A stretch of DNA of 64,000 nt from Alphaproteobacteria bacterium (GCA_040216735.1 JAVJOO010000004.1:518966-582965); one strand, 5' to 3'; shown: positions 1 through 11,088, counted from the first letter of the stretch. Notes: generated by a model not told the origin, from the letters alone. Numbers and translations: made by a program.

Positions 1-129
1 CAGCCCTTCGTGGAACCAATCAGAGACTTTTACCTGACGAACGCGGTCTGTCGCGCCTCCACCACGATGGCGCAATGCAGTGAATCATTCAGTCGCCAAG
101 CCGAACCGGGGACTGGCACCAATGGCTAG
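1..129 (+). CDS. nuoG: NADH-quinone oxidoreductase subunit G, 3' end only
   Basis: The window opens inside this gene: frame 1 is open from base 1 to a TAG at 127-129, giving the last 42 residues. The segment [18 protein letters not shown] matches the conserved C-terminal tail of alphaproteobacterial NuoG (FYxTxxxxRASxTMAxC). NuoG is the peripheral-arm Fe-S subunit of complex I. Its end overlaps the start of nuoH by 8 bases if nuoH begins at 122, which supports translational coupling. The identification rests on the tail motif plus operon position, so it is good but not independent of context. Confidence 0.8.
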   Translation, partial: QPFVEPIRDFYLTNAVCRASTTMAQCSESFSRQAEPGTGTNG

Positions 130-1135
130 TTTCTGGGCCGATTGGCTCTTCCCGTTCTTGATCATCGTCGCTCAAATTCTGGCGGTCGCGCTCCCGATCG
201 CCGTCAGTGTCGCTTTTGTCGTGTATTTCGAACGCAAGGTGTTCGCTGCCATGACGTTGCGGCGCGGACCCAATGTGGTTGGCCCTTGGGGGGTGCTCCA
301 ATCCTTCGCCGACTTCATCAAGATCTTCTTCAAGGAAACGATCGTGCCCACCGGCGCAAACAAGATCGTGTTCCTGGCAGCGCCGGTCGTAACCTTCATC
401 CTTGCGTTCATCGCCTGGGCGGTCGTTCCGTTCGCGCCGGGTTGGGTCGTCGCCGATATCAATGTCGGTATTCTTTACCTATTCGCGATATCGTCGCTGG
501 GTGTTTACGGCATCGTCATGGCCGGTTGGGCGAGCAATTCGCGCTACCCTTTCCTCGGTGCTCTGCGTTCCGCCGCCCAAATGGTGTCGTACGAAGTCTC
601 CATGGGCTTCGTGATTGTGACGGTCCTTCTCGTCGTTGGATCGCTCAACCTGAGTGACATCGTGATGGCCCAAGATCGCATTTGGTTTGCGATCCCGTTA
701 TTCCCGATGTTCATCATCTTCTTCATCTCGGCTTTGGCAGAAACGAACCGCCATCCGTTCGATCTTCCGGAAGCCGAATCTGAACTCGTAGCGGGCTATC
801 AGGTCGAATATTCGGCAATCGCGTTCGTTCTATTTTTCCTCGCCGAATACGCGAACATGATTTTGATGAGCGCCATGACGGCGATCCTATTCTTGGGCGG
901 TTGGCTCCCACCGTTTGACATTGCCCCGTTCAACTGGATTCCGGGCCCGATCTGGTTCGTCTTGAAGATCGTGTTCCTTCTCTTCGTCTTCGTCTGGGTG
1001 CGGGCTACGTTCCCGCGCTACCGTTACGACCAACTTATGCGTTTGGGATGGAAGGTGTTTCTCCCGTTTTCACTTCTTTGGGTGGTTCTCACAGCGGGCG
1101 TTTTGCTGTGGTTCGACCTATTGCCGCAGGGTTAA
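122..1135 (+). CDS. nuoH: NADH-quinone oxidoreductase subunit H
   Basis: Membrane subunit of complex I that forms the quinone pocket and the joint between the peripheral and membrane arms. The protein is about 337 residues and strongly hydrophobic, with roughly eight membrane segments. The conserved cytoplasmic loop [18 protein letters not shown] and the C-terminal [13 protein letters not shown] motif are diagnostic for NuoH/ND1. I chose ATG 122 rather than the in-frame GTG at 80 because 337 residues is the usual length and the ATG overlaps the nuoG stop; the GTG start would add 14 polar residues. nuoI follows after 3 bases. Confidence 0.96.
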   Translation: MASFWADWLFPFLIIVAQILAVALPIAVSVAFVVYFERKVFAAMTLRRGPNVVGPWGVLQSFADFIKIFFKETIVPTGANKIVFLAAPVVTFILAFIAWAVVPFAPGWVVADINVGILYLFAISSLGVYGIVMAGWASNSRYPFLGALRSAAQMVSYEVSMGFVIVTVLLVVGSLNLSDIVMAQDRIWFAIPLFPMFIIFFISALAETNRHPFDLPEAESELVAGYQVEYSAIAFVLFFLAEYANMILMSAMTAILFLGGWLPPFDIAPFNWIPGPIWFVLKIVFLLFVFVWVRATFPRYRYDQLMRLGWKVFLPFSLLWVVLTAGVLLWFDLLPQG

Positions 1136-1138
1136 CGA

Positions 1139-1627
1139 ATGGCATTTCTCGATCAGGGCGTTCGTTCCCTTTTTCTTGTCGAATTGGTCAAGGGGATGGG
1201 CCTGACCTTCAGCTACATGTTCAAAAAGAAGGTGACGATCAACTACCCCTTTGAAAAGGGTACCCTTAGTCCACGGTTTCGCGGGGAACATGCTCTACGG
1301 CGATACCCTAACGGAGAGGAACGCTGCATCGCCTGCAAATTGTGCGAAGCGGTTTGCCCGGCCCAAGCTATCACCATCGAAGCGGAGCCGCGTGCAGACG
1401 GGTCTAGGCGAACGACTCGGTACGATATCGACATGACGAAGTGCATTTACTGCGGGTTCTGCCAAGAGGCGTGCCCGGTCGACGCAATTGTCGAAGGACC
1501 GAACTTCGAGTTTGCAGCGGAGACCCGCGAAGAATTGCTGTACGACAAGCATAAATTGCTCGCAAACGGCGACCGCTGGGAGCGTGAAATCGCTTCCAAC
1601 CTCGCCAAAGACGCGCCTTACAGGTAG
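1139..1627 (+). CDS. nuoI: NADH-quinone oxidoreductase subunit I (2x[4Fe-4S])
   Basis: Ferredoxin-like subunit of complex I carrying clusters N6a and N6b, which pass electrons toward the quinone site. The 162-residue protein has two CxxCxxCxxxCP motifs: C63, C66, C69, C73 ([12 protein letters not shown]) and C102, C105, C108, C112 ([12 protein letters not shown]). An amphipathic N-terminal stretch precedes them, as expected for membrane association. The length fits alphaproteobacterial and mitochondrial TYKY homologues. The gene starts 3 bases after nuoH and is followed by nuoJ 11 bases later. Confidence 0.97.
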   Translation: MAFLDQGVRSLFLVELVKGMGLTFSYMFKKKVTINYPFEKGTLSPRFRGEHALRRYPNGEERCIACKLCEAVCPAQAITIEAEPRADGSRRTTRYDIDMTKCIYCGFCQEACPVDAIVEGPNFEFAAETREELLYDKHKLLANGDRWEREIASNLAKDAPYR

Positions 1628-1638
1628 AACGCCGCATT

Positions 1639-2253
1639 ATGCTCCTAACGGCTGTCGCATTTTATATCTTTGCCTCGATCCTCATCGCCTCGGCGGTACT
1701 CGTCATCGGCGCGCGTAATCCCGTCCATTCGGTGTTTTTCCTAATTCTTGCGTTCTTCAACGCAGCAGGACTATTTGTGCTGGCCGGCGCCGAATTCCTC
1801 GCGATGATCTTAGTGATCGTCTATGTGGGTGCCGTCGCAGTTTTGTTCATGTTCGTCGTGATGATGCTCGACATCAATTTCGCTCGATTGCGGGAAGGTT
1901 TTCTCCAGTACCTCCCGGTAGGCGCCTTGGTTGGCCTAATCTTACTTGTTGAACTGATCTTCATTGTGACAACCCAGGTCAATGTGCCCGAGGTCCTCGC
2001 AATAAGCGCAGCCCCGACACCCGCTATCAGTGACATCACCAACACCGACGCGTTGGGCCGCTTGATCTATACCCACTACATTTACTTGTTCCAGGCGGGC
2101 GGCCTGATCCTCCTTGTCGCGATGATCGGCGCCATTGTTCTCACATTGCGTGAACGCCCCGGTGTGAGGAAACAGCGCATCGCCGACCAGGTCGGTCGTC
2201 GCCGCGATGAATCGGTCGAGATAAGAAAGATCACCCCGGGGAGCGGTATCTGA
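1639..2253 (+). CDS. nuoJ: NADH-quinone oxidoreductase subunit J
   Basis: Membrane subunit of complex I (ND6 homologue) in the proton-pumping arm. The 204-residue protein has about five hydrophobic segments. [20 protein letters not shown] and the following [18 protein letters not shown] are the conserved NuoJ helix-3 region with the pi-bulge. A polar tail of about 35 residues follows the last helix. Its TGA stop shares one base with the ATG of nuoK. Confidence 0.96.
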   Translation: MLLTAVAFYIFASILIASAVLVIGARNPVHSVFFLILAFFNAAGLFVLAGAEFLAMILVIVYVGAVAVLFMFVVMMLDINFARLREGFLQYLPVGALVGLILLVELIFIVTTQVNVPEVLAISAAPTPAISDITNTDALGRLIYTHYIYLFQAGGLILLVAMIGAIVLTLRERPGVRKQRIADQVGRRRDESVEIRKITPGSGI

Positions 2254-2561
2254 TGGAGATCGGGATCGGGCATTACCTGACCGTCGGGGCCATTCTGTTC
2301 ACCATCGGCGTGTTCGGAATCTTTCTGAACAGAAAGAACGTCATCATTATCCTGATGTCCGTCGAACTGATCTTGTTAGCGGTCAACATCAATCTGGTTG
2401 GATTCTCAGCCCATCTGAGCGATTTGGTCGGTCAAATCTTCGCCATGTTCATCTTGACTGTTGCCGCGGCCGAGGCGGCAATCGGTTTGGCGATCTTGGT
2501 TGTGTACTTCCGCAACCGAGGAACGATCGAAGTCGAAGAAATCAGCGTGATGAAGGGGTAG
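2253..2561 (+). CDS. nuoK: NADH-quinone oxidoreductase subunit K
   Basis: Small antiporter-like membrane subunit of complex I (ND4L homologue). It has 102 residues and three membrane helices. The two conserved buried acidic residues lie in [14 protein letters not shown] and in [13 protein letters not shown], which is the family signature. Translation starts at an ATG overlapping the nuoJ stop (TGATG). Confidence 0.97.
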   Translation: MEIGIGHYLTVGAILFTIGVFGIFLNRKNVIIILMSVELILLAVNINLVGFSAHLSDLVGQIFAMFILTVAAAEAAIGLAILVVYFRNRGTIEVEEISVMKG

Positions 2562-2566
2562 GGGAG

Positions 2567-4507
2567 ATGATGTACATTCTTATCGTTTTCCTCCCTGGCA
2601 TCGCTGCACTGCTCGTCGGCTTTTTCGGTCGCGTCCTGGGCGACCGTCCGTCGCAATTGATTACCAGCCTCGCCGTAACCCTAAGCGCAATTCTGTCTAT
2701 AGTCGGTTTCATCCAGATTACCGGCACCGACGACATAGAGCACGTCCAACTCCTCCATTGGATATCGTCCGGCGGTTTGGATTTTTCGTGGGCCATTCTG
2801 GTCGACCCTCTAACGGCAGTAATGTTCGTCGTCGTGAATGGCGTTTCGGCGCTCGTTCATTGGTACTCGATCGGCTACATGAGCCACGATCGTCACAAAG
2901 CGCGATTCTTCGCGTACCTGTCGCTCTTCACCTTCGCGATGCTGATGCTCGTCTCGGCGGACAACTTCGTTCAGTTGTTCTTCGGCTGGGAAGGTGTCGG
3001 ACTAGCCTCTTACCTTTTGATCGGTTTTTGGTACGACCGCCCCTCTGCCAACGCTGCTGCAATCAAAGCGTTCGTCGTCAACCGAGTCGGCGACTTCGGC
3101 TTCGCCCTCGGGATTATGGCGATCTTCTTGGTCTTCGGTTCCGTCGATTACGCAACAGTTTTTGCGATGGCGCCGGAAATGACCGGGATGTCAATCGGGT
3201 TCCTCGGAATGGAACTCGACACCCTTACCGTCATTACGTTTCTGTTGTTTATCGGTGCGATGGGAAAGTCAGCTCAGATTTTCCTCCACACCTGGCTGCC
3301 CGACGCGATGGAGGGCCCGACACCTGTATCGGCACTAATCCATGCGGCGACAATGGTCACCGCCGGCGTCTTTCTGGTGGCGAGGGCGTCACCGCTATTC
3401 GAACTAGCGCCGATCACACTCGGATTCGTTACGGTCGTTGGAGCCATTACCGCCCTTTTTGCAGGCACCGTCGCTCTCGCCCAGAACGATATCAAACGCG
3501 TTATTGCATATTCGACGTGCAGCCAACTTGGCTACATGTTTTTTGCTGCGGGCCTTTCAGCTTATTCGGTGGCGGTGTTTCACCTTTTCACCCATGCGTT
3601 TTTCAAGGCGCTCCTTTTTCTCGGAGCAGGATCAGTCATTCATGCAATGTCGGACGAGCAAGACATGCGCAAGATGGGTGGACTGTTTAGCCTGATGCCA
3701 CTGACCGGAACCATGATGTGGATCGGGTCGTTGTCTTTAGCCGGTGTGGGCATATCCGGTGTGTTCGGTTTCTCAGGTTTTTATTCGAAGGACCTTATCC
3801 TCGAAGTGGCATGGGCCTCCGAGGCTTTTGGCGCCAATCTGGCGTTTTGGGTCGGGCTCGCGGTCGCTCTCCTAACCGCTCTCTATTCGGGTCGCCTGTT
3901 GTTCATGACGTTCCACGGTAAAACCCGCGCTAGCCAAGCCGCAATGGCCCACGCCCACGAAGCGCCCCTTAGCATGAACATTCCGAATATGGTGCTGACA
4001 CTGGGAGCAATCCTCGCAGGTGTCTTCGCGGTACACGCCTTCACCGAAACCGAAGATTTCTGGGGCGCTGCTATCTTCATGCTCCCGGAAAGCTTGGAAG
4101 TACTGGACAAAGCGCACCACCTATCGTTCTGGGTGAAGATGATGCCCGTCTTTGCAGGCCTAATAGGGCTCTTGATGGCTTGGTATTTCTATATTCGCCG
4201 TCCGGACCTTCCTGCACGATTCGCGACGGCAAATCGACCGGTGTACGAGTTCCTGCTCAATAAATGGTACTTTGACGAAATCTACGAAGTCCTGTTGGTT
4301 CGCCCGGCCAAACTTCTTGGTTACACGTTGTGGCGGGTCGGCGATGGGCGAATCATCGACGGATTCGGCCCCGACGGATTTGCCGCCATGGTCATGGGAT
4401 TGGCGCGCCGCTCTGCAGCACTTCAGTCCGGTTATTTGTACCATTACGCTTTTGCAATGCTGATCGGGGTTGCGGCCTTGGTTTCCTGGTTCCTTTTCTT
4501 TGGTTAA
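2567..4507 (+). CDS. nuoL: NADH-quinone oxidoreductase subunit L
   Basis: Distal proton-pumping subunit of complex I (ND5 homologue), with the long lateral helix. It is 646 residues, within the usual range. Visible antiporter motifs include FFGWEGVGLASYLLIGFWY (essential Glu on TM5), the TM7-8 segment LPDAMEGPTPVSALIHAATM with conserved histidine and lysine surroundings, and AQNDIKRVIAYSTCSQLGYM. The C-terminal part, which carries the lateral helix and TM16, is present, so the gene is complete. Spacing to nuoK is 5 bases. Confidence 0.97.
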   Translation: MMYILIVFLPGIAALLVGFFGRVLGDRPSQLITSLAVTLSAILSIVGFIQITGTDDIEHVQLLHWISSGGLDFSWAILVDPLTAVMFVVVNGVSALVHWYSIGYMSHDRHKARFFAYLSLFTFAMLMLVSADNFVQLFFGWEGVGLASYLLIGFWYDRPSANAAAIKAFVVNRVGDFGFALGIMAIFLVFGSVDYATVFAMAPEMTGMSIGFLGMELDTLTVITFLLFIGAMGKSAQIFLHTWLPDAMEGPTPVSALIHAATMVTAGVFLVARASPLFELAPITLGFVTVVGAITALFAGTVALAQNDIKRVIAYSTCSQLGYMFFAAGLSAYSVAVFHLFTHAFFKALLFLGAGSVIHAMSDEQDMRKMGGLFSLMPLTGTMMWIGSLSLAGVGISGVFGFSGFYSKDLILEVAWASEAFGANLAFWVGLAVALLTALYSGRLLFMTFHGKTRASQAAMAHAHEAPLSMNIPNMVLTLGAILAGVFAVHAFTETEDFWGAAIFMLPESLEVLDKAHHLSFWVKMMPVFAGLIGLLMAWYFYIRRPDLPARFATANRPVYEFLLNKWYFDEIYEVLLVRPAKLLGYTLWRVGDGRIIDGFGPDGFAAMVMGLARRSAALQSGYLYHYAFAMLIGVAALVSWFLFFG

Positions 4508-4513
4508 ACCTTG

Positions 4514-6025
4514 ATGTCCGACTGGCCCCTTTTATCTCTTGTAATCTTTGTGCCCCTCGTGGGCGCGTTGTTCATCCTAATCATTCGGGGTGATGAAGCG
4601 ATCGTTGCACGCAACGCGAAGTTCGTTGCGCTGTGGACGACCCTTGGAACTTTCGTTCTTTCACTTCCCTTATGGATCGGTTTCGACAACCAAGACGCCG
4701 GCTTCCAGTTCGTCGAGCGCCACGCATGGCTCTCCGACGCGATCACTTACCATGTGGGCGTCGACGGCATTTCAATGCTGTTCATCATTCTTTCGACTTT
4801 TTTGATGCCGATCTGCATCCTCGCCAGTTGGGAGGCGATTCAAACCCGCGTCAAAGAATACATGATCGCTTTCCTTGTCATGGAAGCGACGATGATCGGC
4901 GTCTTCTCCTCCCTCGATTTTGTCTTGTTCTATCTGTTCTTCGAGGGCGGTTTGATTCCGATGTTCCTGATCATCGGGATTTGGGGCGGCGCCAATCGTA
5001 TCTATGCGACCTTCAAGTTCTTTCTCTACACCCTGCTTGGTTCCGTCCTCATGCTCTTGGCCATCATGGTCATGTATTTCGAGGCTGGAACCACCGACAT
5101 TCCAACGCTCATAACCTATGGTTTCGACCCCTCTATTCAAACCTGGCTATGGTTGGCCTTCCTTGCATCATTCGCTGTCAAGGTTCCGATGTGGCCGGTC
5201 CACACCTGGCTTCCCGACGCGCACGTCGAAGCACCGACGGCTGGGTCAGTCATCCTCGCCGCGGTGCTCCTCAAGATGGGCGCCTATGGTTTCCTTCGCT
5301 TCTCCATTCCAATGCTGCCCGATGCAACGGTCTATTTCACGCCGCTGATCTTCACACTGAGCGTTATTGCCGTCGTCTATGGTTCTCTCGTGGCCTTGAT
5401 GCAGGAGGATATGAAGAAGCTGGTCGCCTATTCGTCCATCGCCCACATGGGCTTTGTGACGATCGGTATTTTCACTTTCACCCAACAAGGGATCGAAGGT
5501 GGAATTTTCCAGATGCTTAGTCACGGGCTGATTTCGGGCGCGCTGTTCTTGTGCGTCGGCATTATCTACGACCGTATGCACACGCGACAAATCGCGAGAT
5601 ACGGCGGGTTGGTCCACCGTATGCCACGCTATGCAACGTTTTTTCTGATTTTTACGCTGGCGAATGTGGGGCTTCCGGGAACCACCGGGTTCGTCGGGGA
5701 GTTCCTGGTCCTTGTCGGAGTATTCCAGGTCAACACGTGGGTTGCACTCATCGCGACCACCGGCGTGATCCTAAGCGCCTGCTACGCGCTATGGCTCTAT
5801 CGTCGAGTTATCTTCGGCGTGTTGGAAAAAGCAGACCTCAAAAGCATCACCGATCTCAATCGACGGGAAGTCGCAATCCTGACACCACTGCTTGCAGCGA
5901 TCATCTTCTTTGGCGTCTACCCGCAACCTCTACTCGATGTTATGCAGGCGTCGGTCGAGAACTTAATTTCCCAGCACCATGCAGCGCTCGACGCGGCCCG
6001 GTCGGTTCTCGTGGCGGGACACTAA
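4514..6025 (+). CDS. nuoM: NADH-quinone oxidoreductase subunit M
   Basis: Proton-pumping antiporter-like subunit of complex I (ND4 homologue), about 503 residues. It contains [18 protein letters not shown] (TM5 glutamate region), [18 protein letters not shown] and [19 protein letters not shown], the conserved NuoM motifs. ATG 4514 is preferred over the TTG immediately upstream. The gene sits 6 bases after nuoL and 3 bases before nuoN. Confidence 0.97.
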   Translation: MSDWPLLSLVIFVPLVGALFILIIRGDEAIVARNAKFVALWTTLGTFVLSLPLWIGFDNQDAGFQFVERHAWLSDAITYHVGVDGISMLFIILSTFLMPICILASWEAIQTRVKEYMIAFLVMEATMIGVFSSLDFVLFYLFFEGGLIPMFLIIGIWGGANRIYATFKFFLYTLLGSVLMLLAIMVMYFEAGTTDIPTLITYGFDPSIQTWLWLAFLASFAVKVPMWPVHTWLPDAHVEAPTAGSVILAAVLLKMGAYGFLRFSIPMLPDATVYFTPLIFTLSVIAVVYGSLVALMQEDMKKLVAYSSIAHMGFVTIGIFTFTQQGIEGGIFQMLSHGLISGALFLCVGIIYDRMHTRQIARYGGLVHRMPRYATFFLIFTLANVGLPGTTGFVGEFLVLVGVFQVNTWVALIATTGVILSACYALWLYRRVIFGVLEKADLKSITDLNRREVAILTPLLAAIIFFGVYPQPLLDVMQASVENLISQHHAALDAARSVLVAGH

Positions 6026-6028
6026 GCC

Positions 6029-7477
6029 ATGCAACACGCTCCCATCCCTGACATTCTCCCCGCTTTGCCGGAGATCTGGCTCGCTTGTGCGGCAATGGTC
6101 TTGCTGATGATAGGGGCGTTCCGCGGCAACGCCGCAACGCGGTCGATATCCTGGTTGGCGGTCGTCGCAATCGCCGTCGCTTTCGTCCTGGTAGTATCGG
6201 GCACGAAAGAGGGGACGACATTCGCCGGCTTGTTCGTGGTCGATTCTTTTTCGACCTTGGCCAAGGGCCTTATCCTGATCGGCACGGCGGCGACGCTCAT
6301 TATGTCGATGGATTACATCCGCCGCGAAGGAATGGAACGGTTCGAGTTCCCGGTTTTGGTTCTCTTGGCGACAGTCGGCATGCTGATGATGGTATCGGCC
6401 AACGACCTCATGTCACTTTACGTCGGCATCGAATTGCAAAGTCTCGCGCTCTACGTCATCGCAGCCTTCAAGCGGGACACACTCAAGTCGACCGAAGCAG
6501 GGCTGAAGTATTTCGTTTTGGGCGCGCTCTCCTCGGGGATGCTTCTTTACGGCGCATCCTTGATTTACGGGTTTACCGGCACGACCAACTTCGAGGCGAT
6601 CGGCGCGCTCTATACGCAGGCTGGCCAAGAGCCTTCGATCGGTTTGATCGTCGGCCTTGTGTTTCTAATTTCCGGGCTGGCCTTTAAGGTTTCCGCGGTT
6701 CCATTCCACATGTGGACCCCAGATGTCTACGAAGGTGCATCCACACCCGCCACGGCGTTTTTCGCAATCGCCCCAAAGGTTGCGGCCATGGCGCTACTCG
6801 TTAGGGTCATGATCGCGCCGTTCTATGGCGCAGCGGCGGATTGGCAGCAGGTCATTTCGTTTATTGCGATCCTCTCAATGGGGTACGGCGCTTTCGCCGC
6901 GTTGCGGCAAACCAACATCAAACGTCTCATGGCCTACAGTTCGATTGGCCACATGGGATTCGCACTGGTGGGCTTGGCTGCAGGGACCCAACAGGGCGTT
7001 CAGAGCGTTCTTATCTACCTTCTGATCTACCTCGCGATGAACATCGGCACGTTCGCGGCCATTCTGACAATGCGCGTCAAAGGCCAAATGGTCGAAGGCA
7101 TCGACGACCTCGCCGGGTTAGGCAAGAACAACCCGGTCTTGGCGCTCATCCTCACAGTTCTACTTTTCTCCCTGGCAGGCATTCCGCCGCTCGCGGGTTT
7201 CTTTGGCAAGTTCTATGTTTTTCTCGCGGCAATTGACGCGAAACTCTACATCCTCGCCGTTCTAGGCGTTCTTTCGAGCGTGGTCGGCGCCTATTACTAT
7301 CTCCGCATCATCAAAATCATCTACTTCGATGAACCTGGAGAATCGTTCGAACAACCCATCGGACGAGAAATGAAAATTCTCCTTGGGGCTTCGGCAGTTT
7401 TCACCACATTCTTCGTCGTCCTCCCGGGCCCATTCTTGGCTTTGACACAGCAAGCGGCCACCGCACTCCTCCCTTGA
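6029..7477 (+). CDS. nuoN: NADH-quinone oxidoreductase subunit N
   Basis: Third antiporter-like subunit of complex I (ND2 homologue), 482 residues. Motifs seen include [15 protein letters not shown], the [20 protein letters not shown] loop and [19 protein letters not shown]. It is the last nuo gene and its TGA overlaps the TTG start of birA, as is common in alphaproteobacteria. Confidence 0.97.
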   Translation: MQHAPIPDILPALPEIWLACAAMVLLMIGAFRGNAATRSISWLAVVAIAVAFVLVVSGTKEGTTFAGLFVVDSFSTLAKGLILIGTAATLIMSMDYIRREGMERFEFPVLVLLATVGMLMMVSANDLMSLYVGIELQSLALYVIAAFKRDTLKSTEAGLKYFVLGALSSGMLLYGASLIYGFTGTTNFEAIGALYTQAGQEPSIGLIVGLVFLISGLAFKVSAVPFHMWTPDVYEGASTPATAFFAIAPKVAAMALLVRVMIAPFYGAAADWQQVISFIAILSMGYGAFAALRQTNIKRLMAYSSIGHMGFALVGLAAGTQQGVQSVLIYLLIYLAMNIGTFAAILTMRVKGQMVEGIDDLAGLGKNNPVLALILTVLLFSLAGIPPLAGFFGKFYVFLAAIDAKLYILAVLGVLSSVVGAYYYLRIIKIIYFDEPGESFEQPIGREMKILLGASAVFTTFFVVLPGPFLALTQQAATALLP

Positions 7478-8226
7478 GAACGCCGCCCGCCGCATTCTTT
7501 ATCCGGCACCACGTCAGACTTACAAAAAGCACAAACGATATCGCCCGAGAACTCGCCGAAACCGGTGCGCCGGAAGGCACAACGGTCACCGCGGCCCGCC
7601 AAACCGCCGGACGAGGGCGCCGCGGCAATACCTGGGAATCGAGTGAGGGCAATGTTTTTCTCTCGATGGTGCTGCGGCCCGACGGCACGCCGCAAGCTGC
7701 AGCCCAAATTTCCTTCGTGATGGCGGTCGCAGTACAAGAACTCGTCACCGCTCGGTTGCCAGGCGTTCCGGTCCAGTTGAAATGGCCTAACGACGTCCTG
7801 TGTGGAGGAAAAAAAGTATCGGGTATCCTGCTCGAGGCTGGCCCGGCATCAGACCGCGGTATCGACTGGCTGGTCGCAGGGTTGGGGATCAACGTGGCGC
7901 ATAAACCGAAGTCCCGAAACGATGCGACGTCGCTCCATGACGAAGGGGACTTTGATGCCAGTGCGGACAGCGTGATTATCGATTTTTGCGAACGGTTCCT
8001 ACCTTGGTATGAAATGTGGCAATCCAACGGCTTCCGCAACGTGCGTAAGGCGTGGCTTGCCGCGGCCTACGGCCTCGCAGACCCGATCCGCATCCGTTTA
8101 CCTCGTGAAGAAATCGACGCCGTTTTTGAGGGGCTCGACGAGGAGGGTGCGCTGTTGGCGCGACTTACCGACGGCACGCAGCGGAAAGTCACCGGCGGCG
8201 AGGTATACTTTGGGGGCACTGGGTAG
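7474..8226 (+). CDS. birA: Biotin--[acetyl-CoA-carboxylase] ligase (monofunctional)
   Basis: Attaches biotin to the carrier domain of biotin-dependent carboxylases through biotinyl-AMP. The 250-residue protein has the catalytic GRGRRGNTW loop around residue 45, [17 protein letters not shown] near 105-120 and a small SH3-like C-terminal part. It lacks the N-terminal helix-turn-helix of E. coli BirA, so it is an enzyme only and not a repressor. The TTG start overlaps the nuoN stop by 4 bases (TTGA), which explains the weak codon. Location between nuoN and coaX is standard for alphaproteobacteria. Confidence 0.94.
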   Translation: MRTPPAAFFIRHHVRLTKSTNDIARELAETGAPEGTTVTAARQTAGRGRRGNTWESSEGNVFLSMVLRPDGTPQAAAQISFVMAVAVQELVTARLPGVPVQLKWPNDVLCGGKKVSGILLEAGPASDRGIDWLVAGLGINVAHKPKSRNDATSLHDEGDFDASADSVIIDFCERFLPWYEMWQSNGFRNVRKAWLAAAYGLADPIRIRLPREEIDAVFEGLDEEGALLARLTDGTQRKVTGGEVYFGGTG

Positions 8227-8231
8227 GGCTC

Positions 8232-9005
8232 ATGCTTCTCGCGATCGATTCTGGCAATACCAACATCGTATTTGCCGTCTATGACGGAGAGACGCGGCTG
8301 GGCCTATGGCGTGCCGCCACCGCACAGGCCCGTACTGCCGACGACCATGCTGTATGGCTCTCCAGTTTGATGCGGATGCACGACCTGGAGCCAAATCAAA
8401 TCACCGACACGATCATTTGTAGCGTCGTGCCCCATGCGCTCTTCGAGCTCAAGCAACTCTGCCGGGGGTTCTTCGGCTGTGAACCCGTTATTGTTAGCCA
8501 GAATCTCGATCTCGGCATCAAGATTTTGATCGACAACCCTGGCTCGGCAGGCGCCGATCGGCTGGCCAACGCCGTTGGGGTCAACAAGACCTACGGCGGT
8601 CCTGCGATTGTGCTCGATTTCGGAACGGGGACGACCTTCGACGTGGTCGACCGTTCGGGAAACTATTGCGGCGGGGTAATTGCGCCGGGGATCAACCTGT
8701 CCCTGAAGGCACTTCATGATGCAGCGGCGCATCTTCCCCGCATCGACGTGGCGCGACCCAACAAGGTAATCGGCGGCGGCACGGTTGAAGCGATGCAATC
8801 GGGGGTCTATTGGGGTTACCTTGGCCTTATCGAAGGGCTGGTGAGCCGCATCGCGACGGAATTTGGAAGCCCCATGAAGGTCATTGCAACCGGTGGCCTC
8901 GCTCCGGTCTTTGCCGGTGCGACCGATGCAATTACCGAGGTCGACCCCGACATCACTTTGACGGGGATCGTCGAAATCTGGAAGCGCGCGAAGGGAACCC
9001 CCTAA
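8232..9005 (+). CDS. coaX: Type III pantothenate kinase
   Basis: Catalyses the first step of coenzyme A synthesis, pantothenate to 4'-phosphopantothenate. The 257-residue protein belongs to the ASKHA fold: phosphate-1 loop AIDSGNTNIVFAV at the N-terminus, GADRLANAVG with the catalytic Asp near residue 102, and DFGTGTTFDVV near 130. Type III enzymes replace the CoaA type in this lineage and are not feedback-inhibited by CoA (family knowledge). It lies 5 bases after birA and 2 bases before the RNase J gene. Confidence 0.96.
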   Translation: MLLAIDSGNTNIVFAVYDGETRLGLWRAATAQARTADDHAVWLSSLMRMHDLEPNQITDTIICSVVPHALFELKQLCRGFFGCEPVIVSQNLDLGIKILIDNPGSAGADRLANAVGVNKTYGGPAIVLDFGTGTTFDVVDRSGNYCGGVIAPGINLSLKALHDAAAHLPRIDVARPNKVIGGGTVEAMQSGVYWGYLGLIEGLVSRIATEFGSPMKVIATGGLAPVFAGATDAITEVDPDITLTGIVEIWKRAKGTP

Positions 9006-9007
9006 GG

Positions 9008-10687
9008 GTGGCCAGCGAGAAAGAGCTACTGTTCCTCCCATTGGGCGGATCGGGTGAGATTGGGATGAACCTCAATCTCTATCGCTGCGGTGGAAAATGG
9101 CTAATGGTGGATCTCGGGATCACGTTCGCCGATGAATCGCTGCCAGGGATCGATATCCTTACGCCCGATCCAACCTTTATCGAAGGGGAGCGTGAAAACC
9201 TATTGGCGCTCGTCTTGACACATGCCCACGAGGACCACCTCGGCGCGGTACCGTATCTTTGGGATCGGCTGCGCTGTCCAATCTACGCGACCCGGTTCAC
9301 TGCCGCAGTACTGGAACGTAAGCTTGTCGACAGCGGGCACAGAAAAATACCGATCAACGTCGTGGAATACGGCCAAGAAATTGAGATCGGACCGTTCCGC
9401 GTAACCTATTTGCCGATCACCCACTCAATCCCCGAGGGGAGCGCCCTGACCATTCGAACCGAGGCAGGGACGGTTTTTCACACCGGAGACTGGAAGTTCG
9501 ACCCCGACCCAGTAATCGGTAGAGCAACAGATGAGGCTTTCTTGCGTGAGATCGGCGACGCAGGGGTTCTCGCGATGGTGTGCGACTCGACCAACGTATT
9601 CGGCGAGGGCGAATCGGGGTCCGAGGGCGCTGTCCAGAAAAGCCTCACGCAACTCATCGCCGACCGCAAAGAGCGTGTTGTCATTACCACCTTTTCCTCC
9701 AACATCGCTCGAATCCGTAGTGCGGCAGAAGTCGCAATCGCAACTGGCCGGACCCTTGCGGTAGCGGGACGGTCACTTCTACGTATGGTGGAATCGGCCC
9801 AGGCGTCAGGCTATCTCCTCGACATCCCCGCGATCGTACAGGACCAGGATGTGCCGCTGTTGCCCCGGGATAAGGTTCTGTTGCTTTGCACTGGATGCCA
9901 GGGCGAGCCGAGAGGCGCCATGGCGAGAATAGCGTTCCACGATCATCCCCACATCGAACTCGCACGGGGAGACACCGTCATATTCTCCTCCAAGATCATC
10001 CCCGGAAACGAGCGCCCAATTGGCGCTCTGTGCAACCGGCTCGTCGAAAGTGGCGTCGAGGTGCTCACCGAACATACGGATTTTGTCCACGTCTCAGGTC
10101 ACCCTCGGCGTGAAGAGCTGAGACGCATGTACGACCACATCCATCCTGCCGTCGCGGTTCCCGTTCACGGTGAAGCAGTACATCTCGCAGAACATGCTTC
10201 TCTCGCGAAGAGCCTTGGCGTCCCGACCGTCGTGACCCCGACCAACGGAAGCGTTATTCGCTTGGCACCGGGCCCGGCCGAGGTGATCGACCACGTTCCG
10301 ATCGGGCGACTGGCGGTCGACGATGGGGTCCTAGTTTCCACGGACAGCGAGGAGATCCGCGCCCGTCGGCGGCTCATGCACAACGGCGTCGTAACCGTCG
10401 TCATGGTATTGAATACGGAGAAATCCGACATTCGTGTCACAGCCTTTGGCATAGCGGCAGCCGAGGGGCTCGATCTTGCCGATGAGATCGGGGCGGAAAT
10501 AGAGGCCCAGTTGGCCCGCGCGTCGCGGCGCGACCTTCAAGATGCCGACGCGCTGGAGACGTTGGCGCGCCGCGCCATCAATCGCGTCATCCGTCTGACC
10601 TCACAGAAGCGGCCGCTGGTCGATGTCCAGGTCATCCTCCCAGCGCGCCAAACAAAGCGACAACGCTCAAGAGAGGTCGTCAAATGA
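9008..10687 (+). CDS. rnj: Ribonuclease J
   Basis: Metallo-beta-lactamase/beta-CASP ribonuclease with 5'-exo and endonuclease activity, acting in rRNA maturation and mRNA decay. The protein is about 559 residues. The zinc-binding THAHEDHLGAVPYL motif is near residue 72, further metal ligands are in THSIPEG and HTGDWKFD, and the beta-CASP region includes CTGCQGEPRGAMARIA and VHVSGHPRREELRRM. I chose GTG 9008 because homology begins directly with ELLFLPLGGSGEIGMN; the frame stays open further upstream only inside coaX. It ends with an ATGA overlap with mce. Confidence 0.95.
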   Translation: MASEKELLFLPLGGSGEIGMNLNLYRCGGKWLMVDLGITFADESLPGIDILTPDPTFIEGERENLLALVLTHAHEDHLGAVPYLWDRLRCPIYATRFTAAVLERKLVDSGHRKIPINVVEYGQEIEIGPFRVTYLPITHSIPEGSALTIRTEAGTVFHTGDWKFDPDPVIGRATDEAFLREIGDAGVLAMVCDSTNVFGEGESGSEGAVQKSLTQLIADRKERVVITTFSSNIARIRSAAEVAIATGRTLAVAGRSLLRMVESAQASGYLLDIPAIVQDQDVPLLPRDKVLLLCTGCQGEPRGAMARIAFHDHPHIELARGDTVIFSSKIIPGNERPIGALCNRLVESGVEVLTEHTDFVHVSGHPRREELRRMYDHIHPAVAVPVHGEAVHLAEHASLAKSLGVPTVVTPTNGSVIRLAPGPAEVIDHVPIGRLAVDDGVLVSTDSEEIRARRRLMHNGVVTVVMVLNTEKSDIRVTAFGIAAAEGLDLADEIGAEIEAQLARASRRDLQDADALETLARRAINRVIRLTSQKRPLVDVQVILPARQTKRQRSREVVK

Positions 10688-11088
10688 TCGGAAGACTCAA
10701 TCACGTAGCTATCGTCGTTCCCAACCTTGGCGCCGCCGCGGCGCTCTATCGAGACACTCTTGGCGCCACGGTCTCCACACCCCACGATCTGCCGGATCAC
10801 GGCGTAACGACGGTATTCGTGGAACTCCCCAATACCAAGATCGAGCTCCTGCATCCCCTCGGGGAAAACTCGCCCATAGCCGGATTTCTAGCCAAGAATC
10901 CAGGCGGAGCGATGCACCACGTGTGTTACGAAGTCGCGGACATCCGACGGGCGCGCGATCGTTTAGTCGAGAAGGGGGCTCGTATTCTCGGGAGCGGGGA
11001 GCCAACAATCGGTGCCCATGGAAAACCTGTCCTCTTTCTTCATCCGAAGGACTTCATCGGCACGTTGGTCGAATTGGAAGAGGTGTAG
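10684..11088 (+). CDS. mce: Methylmalonyl-CoA epimerase
   Basis: Interconverts (S)- and (R)-methylmalonyl-CoA in propionyl-CoA metabolism. The 134-residue protein is a vicinal-oxygen-chelate (glyoxalase-fold) protein. Metal ligands are visible in LNHVAIVVPN (His7), GGAMHHVCYEVADI (His near 77) and GTLVELEEV at the C-terminus (Glu), matching the epimerase pattern rather than glyoxalase I. The start overlaps the rnj stop by 4 bases. Confidence 0.93.
   Translation: MIGRLNHVAIVVPNLGAAAALYRDTLGATVSTPHDLPDHGVTTVFVELPNTKIELLHPLGENSPIAGFLAKNPGGAMHHVCYEVADIRRARDRLVEKGARILGSGEPTIGAHGKPVLFLHPKDFIGTLVELEEV

Noticed and set aside
2758..3690. Long alternative frames inside nuoL, nuoM, nuoN and other GC-rich genes
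   Set aside because: They are Arg/Pro/His-rich shadows of strongly supported genes, without ribosome sites or recognisable motifs.
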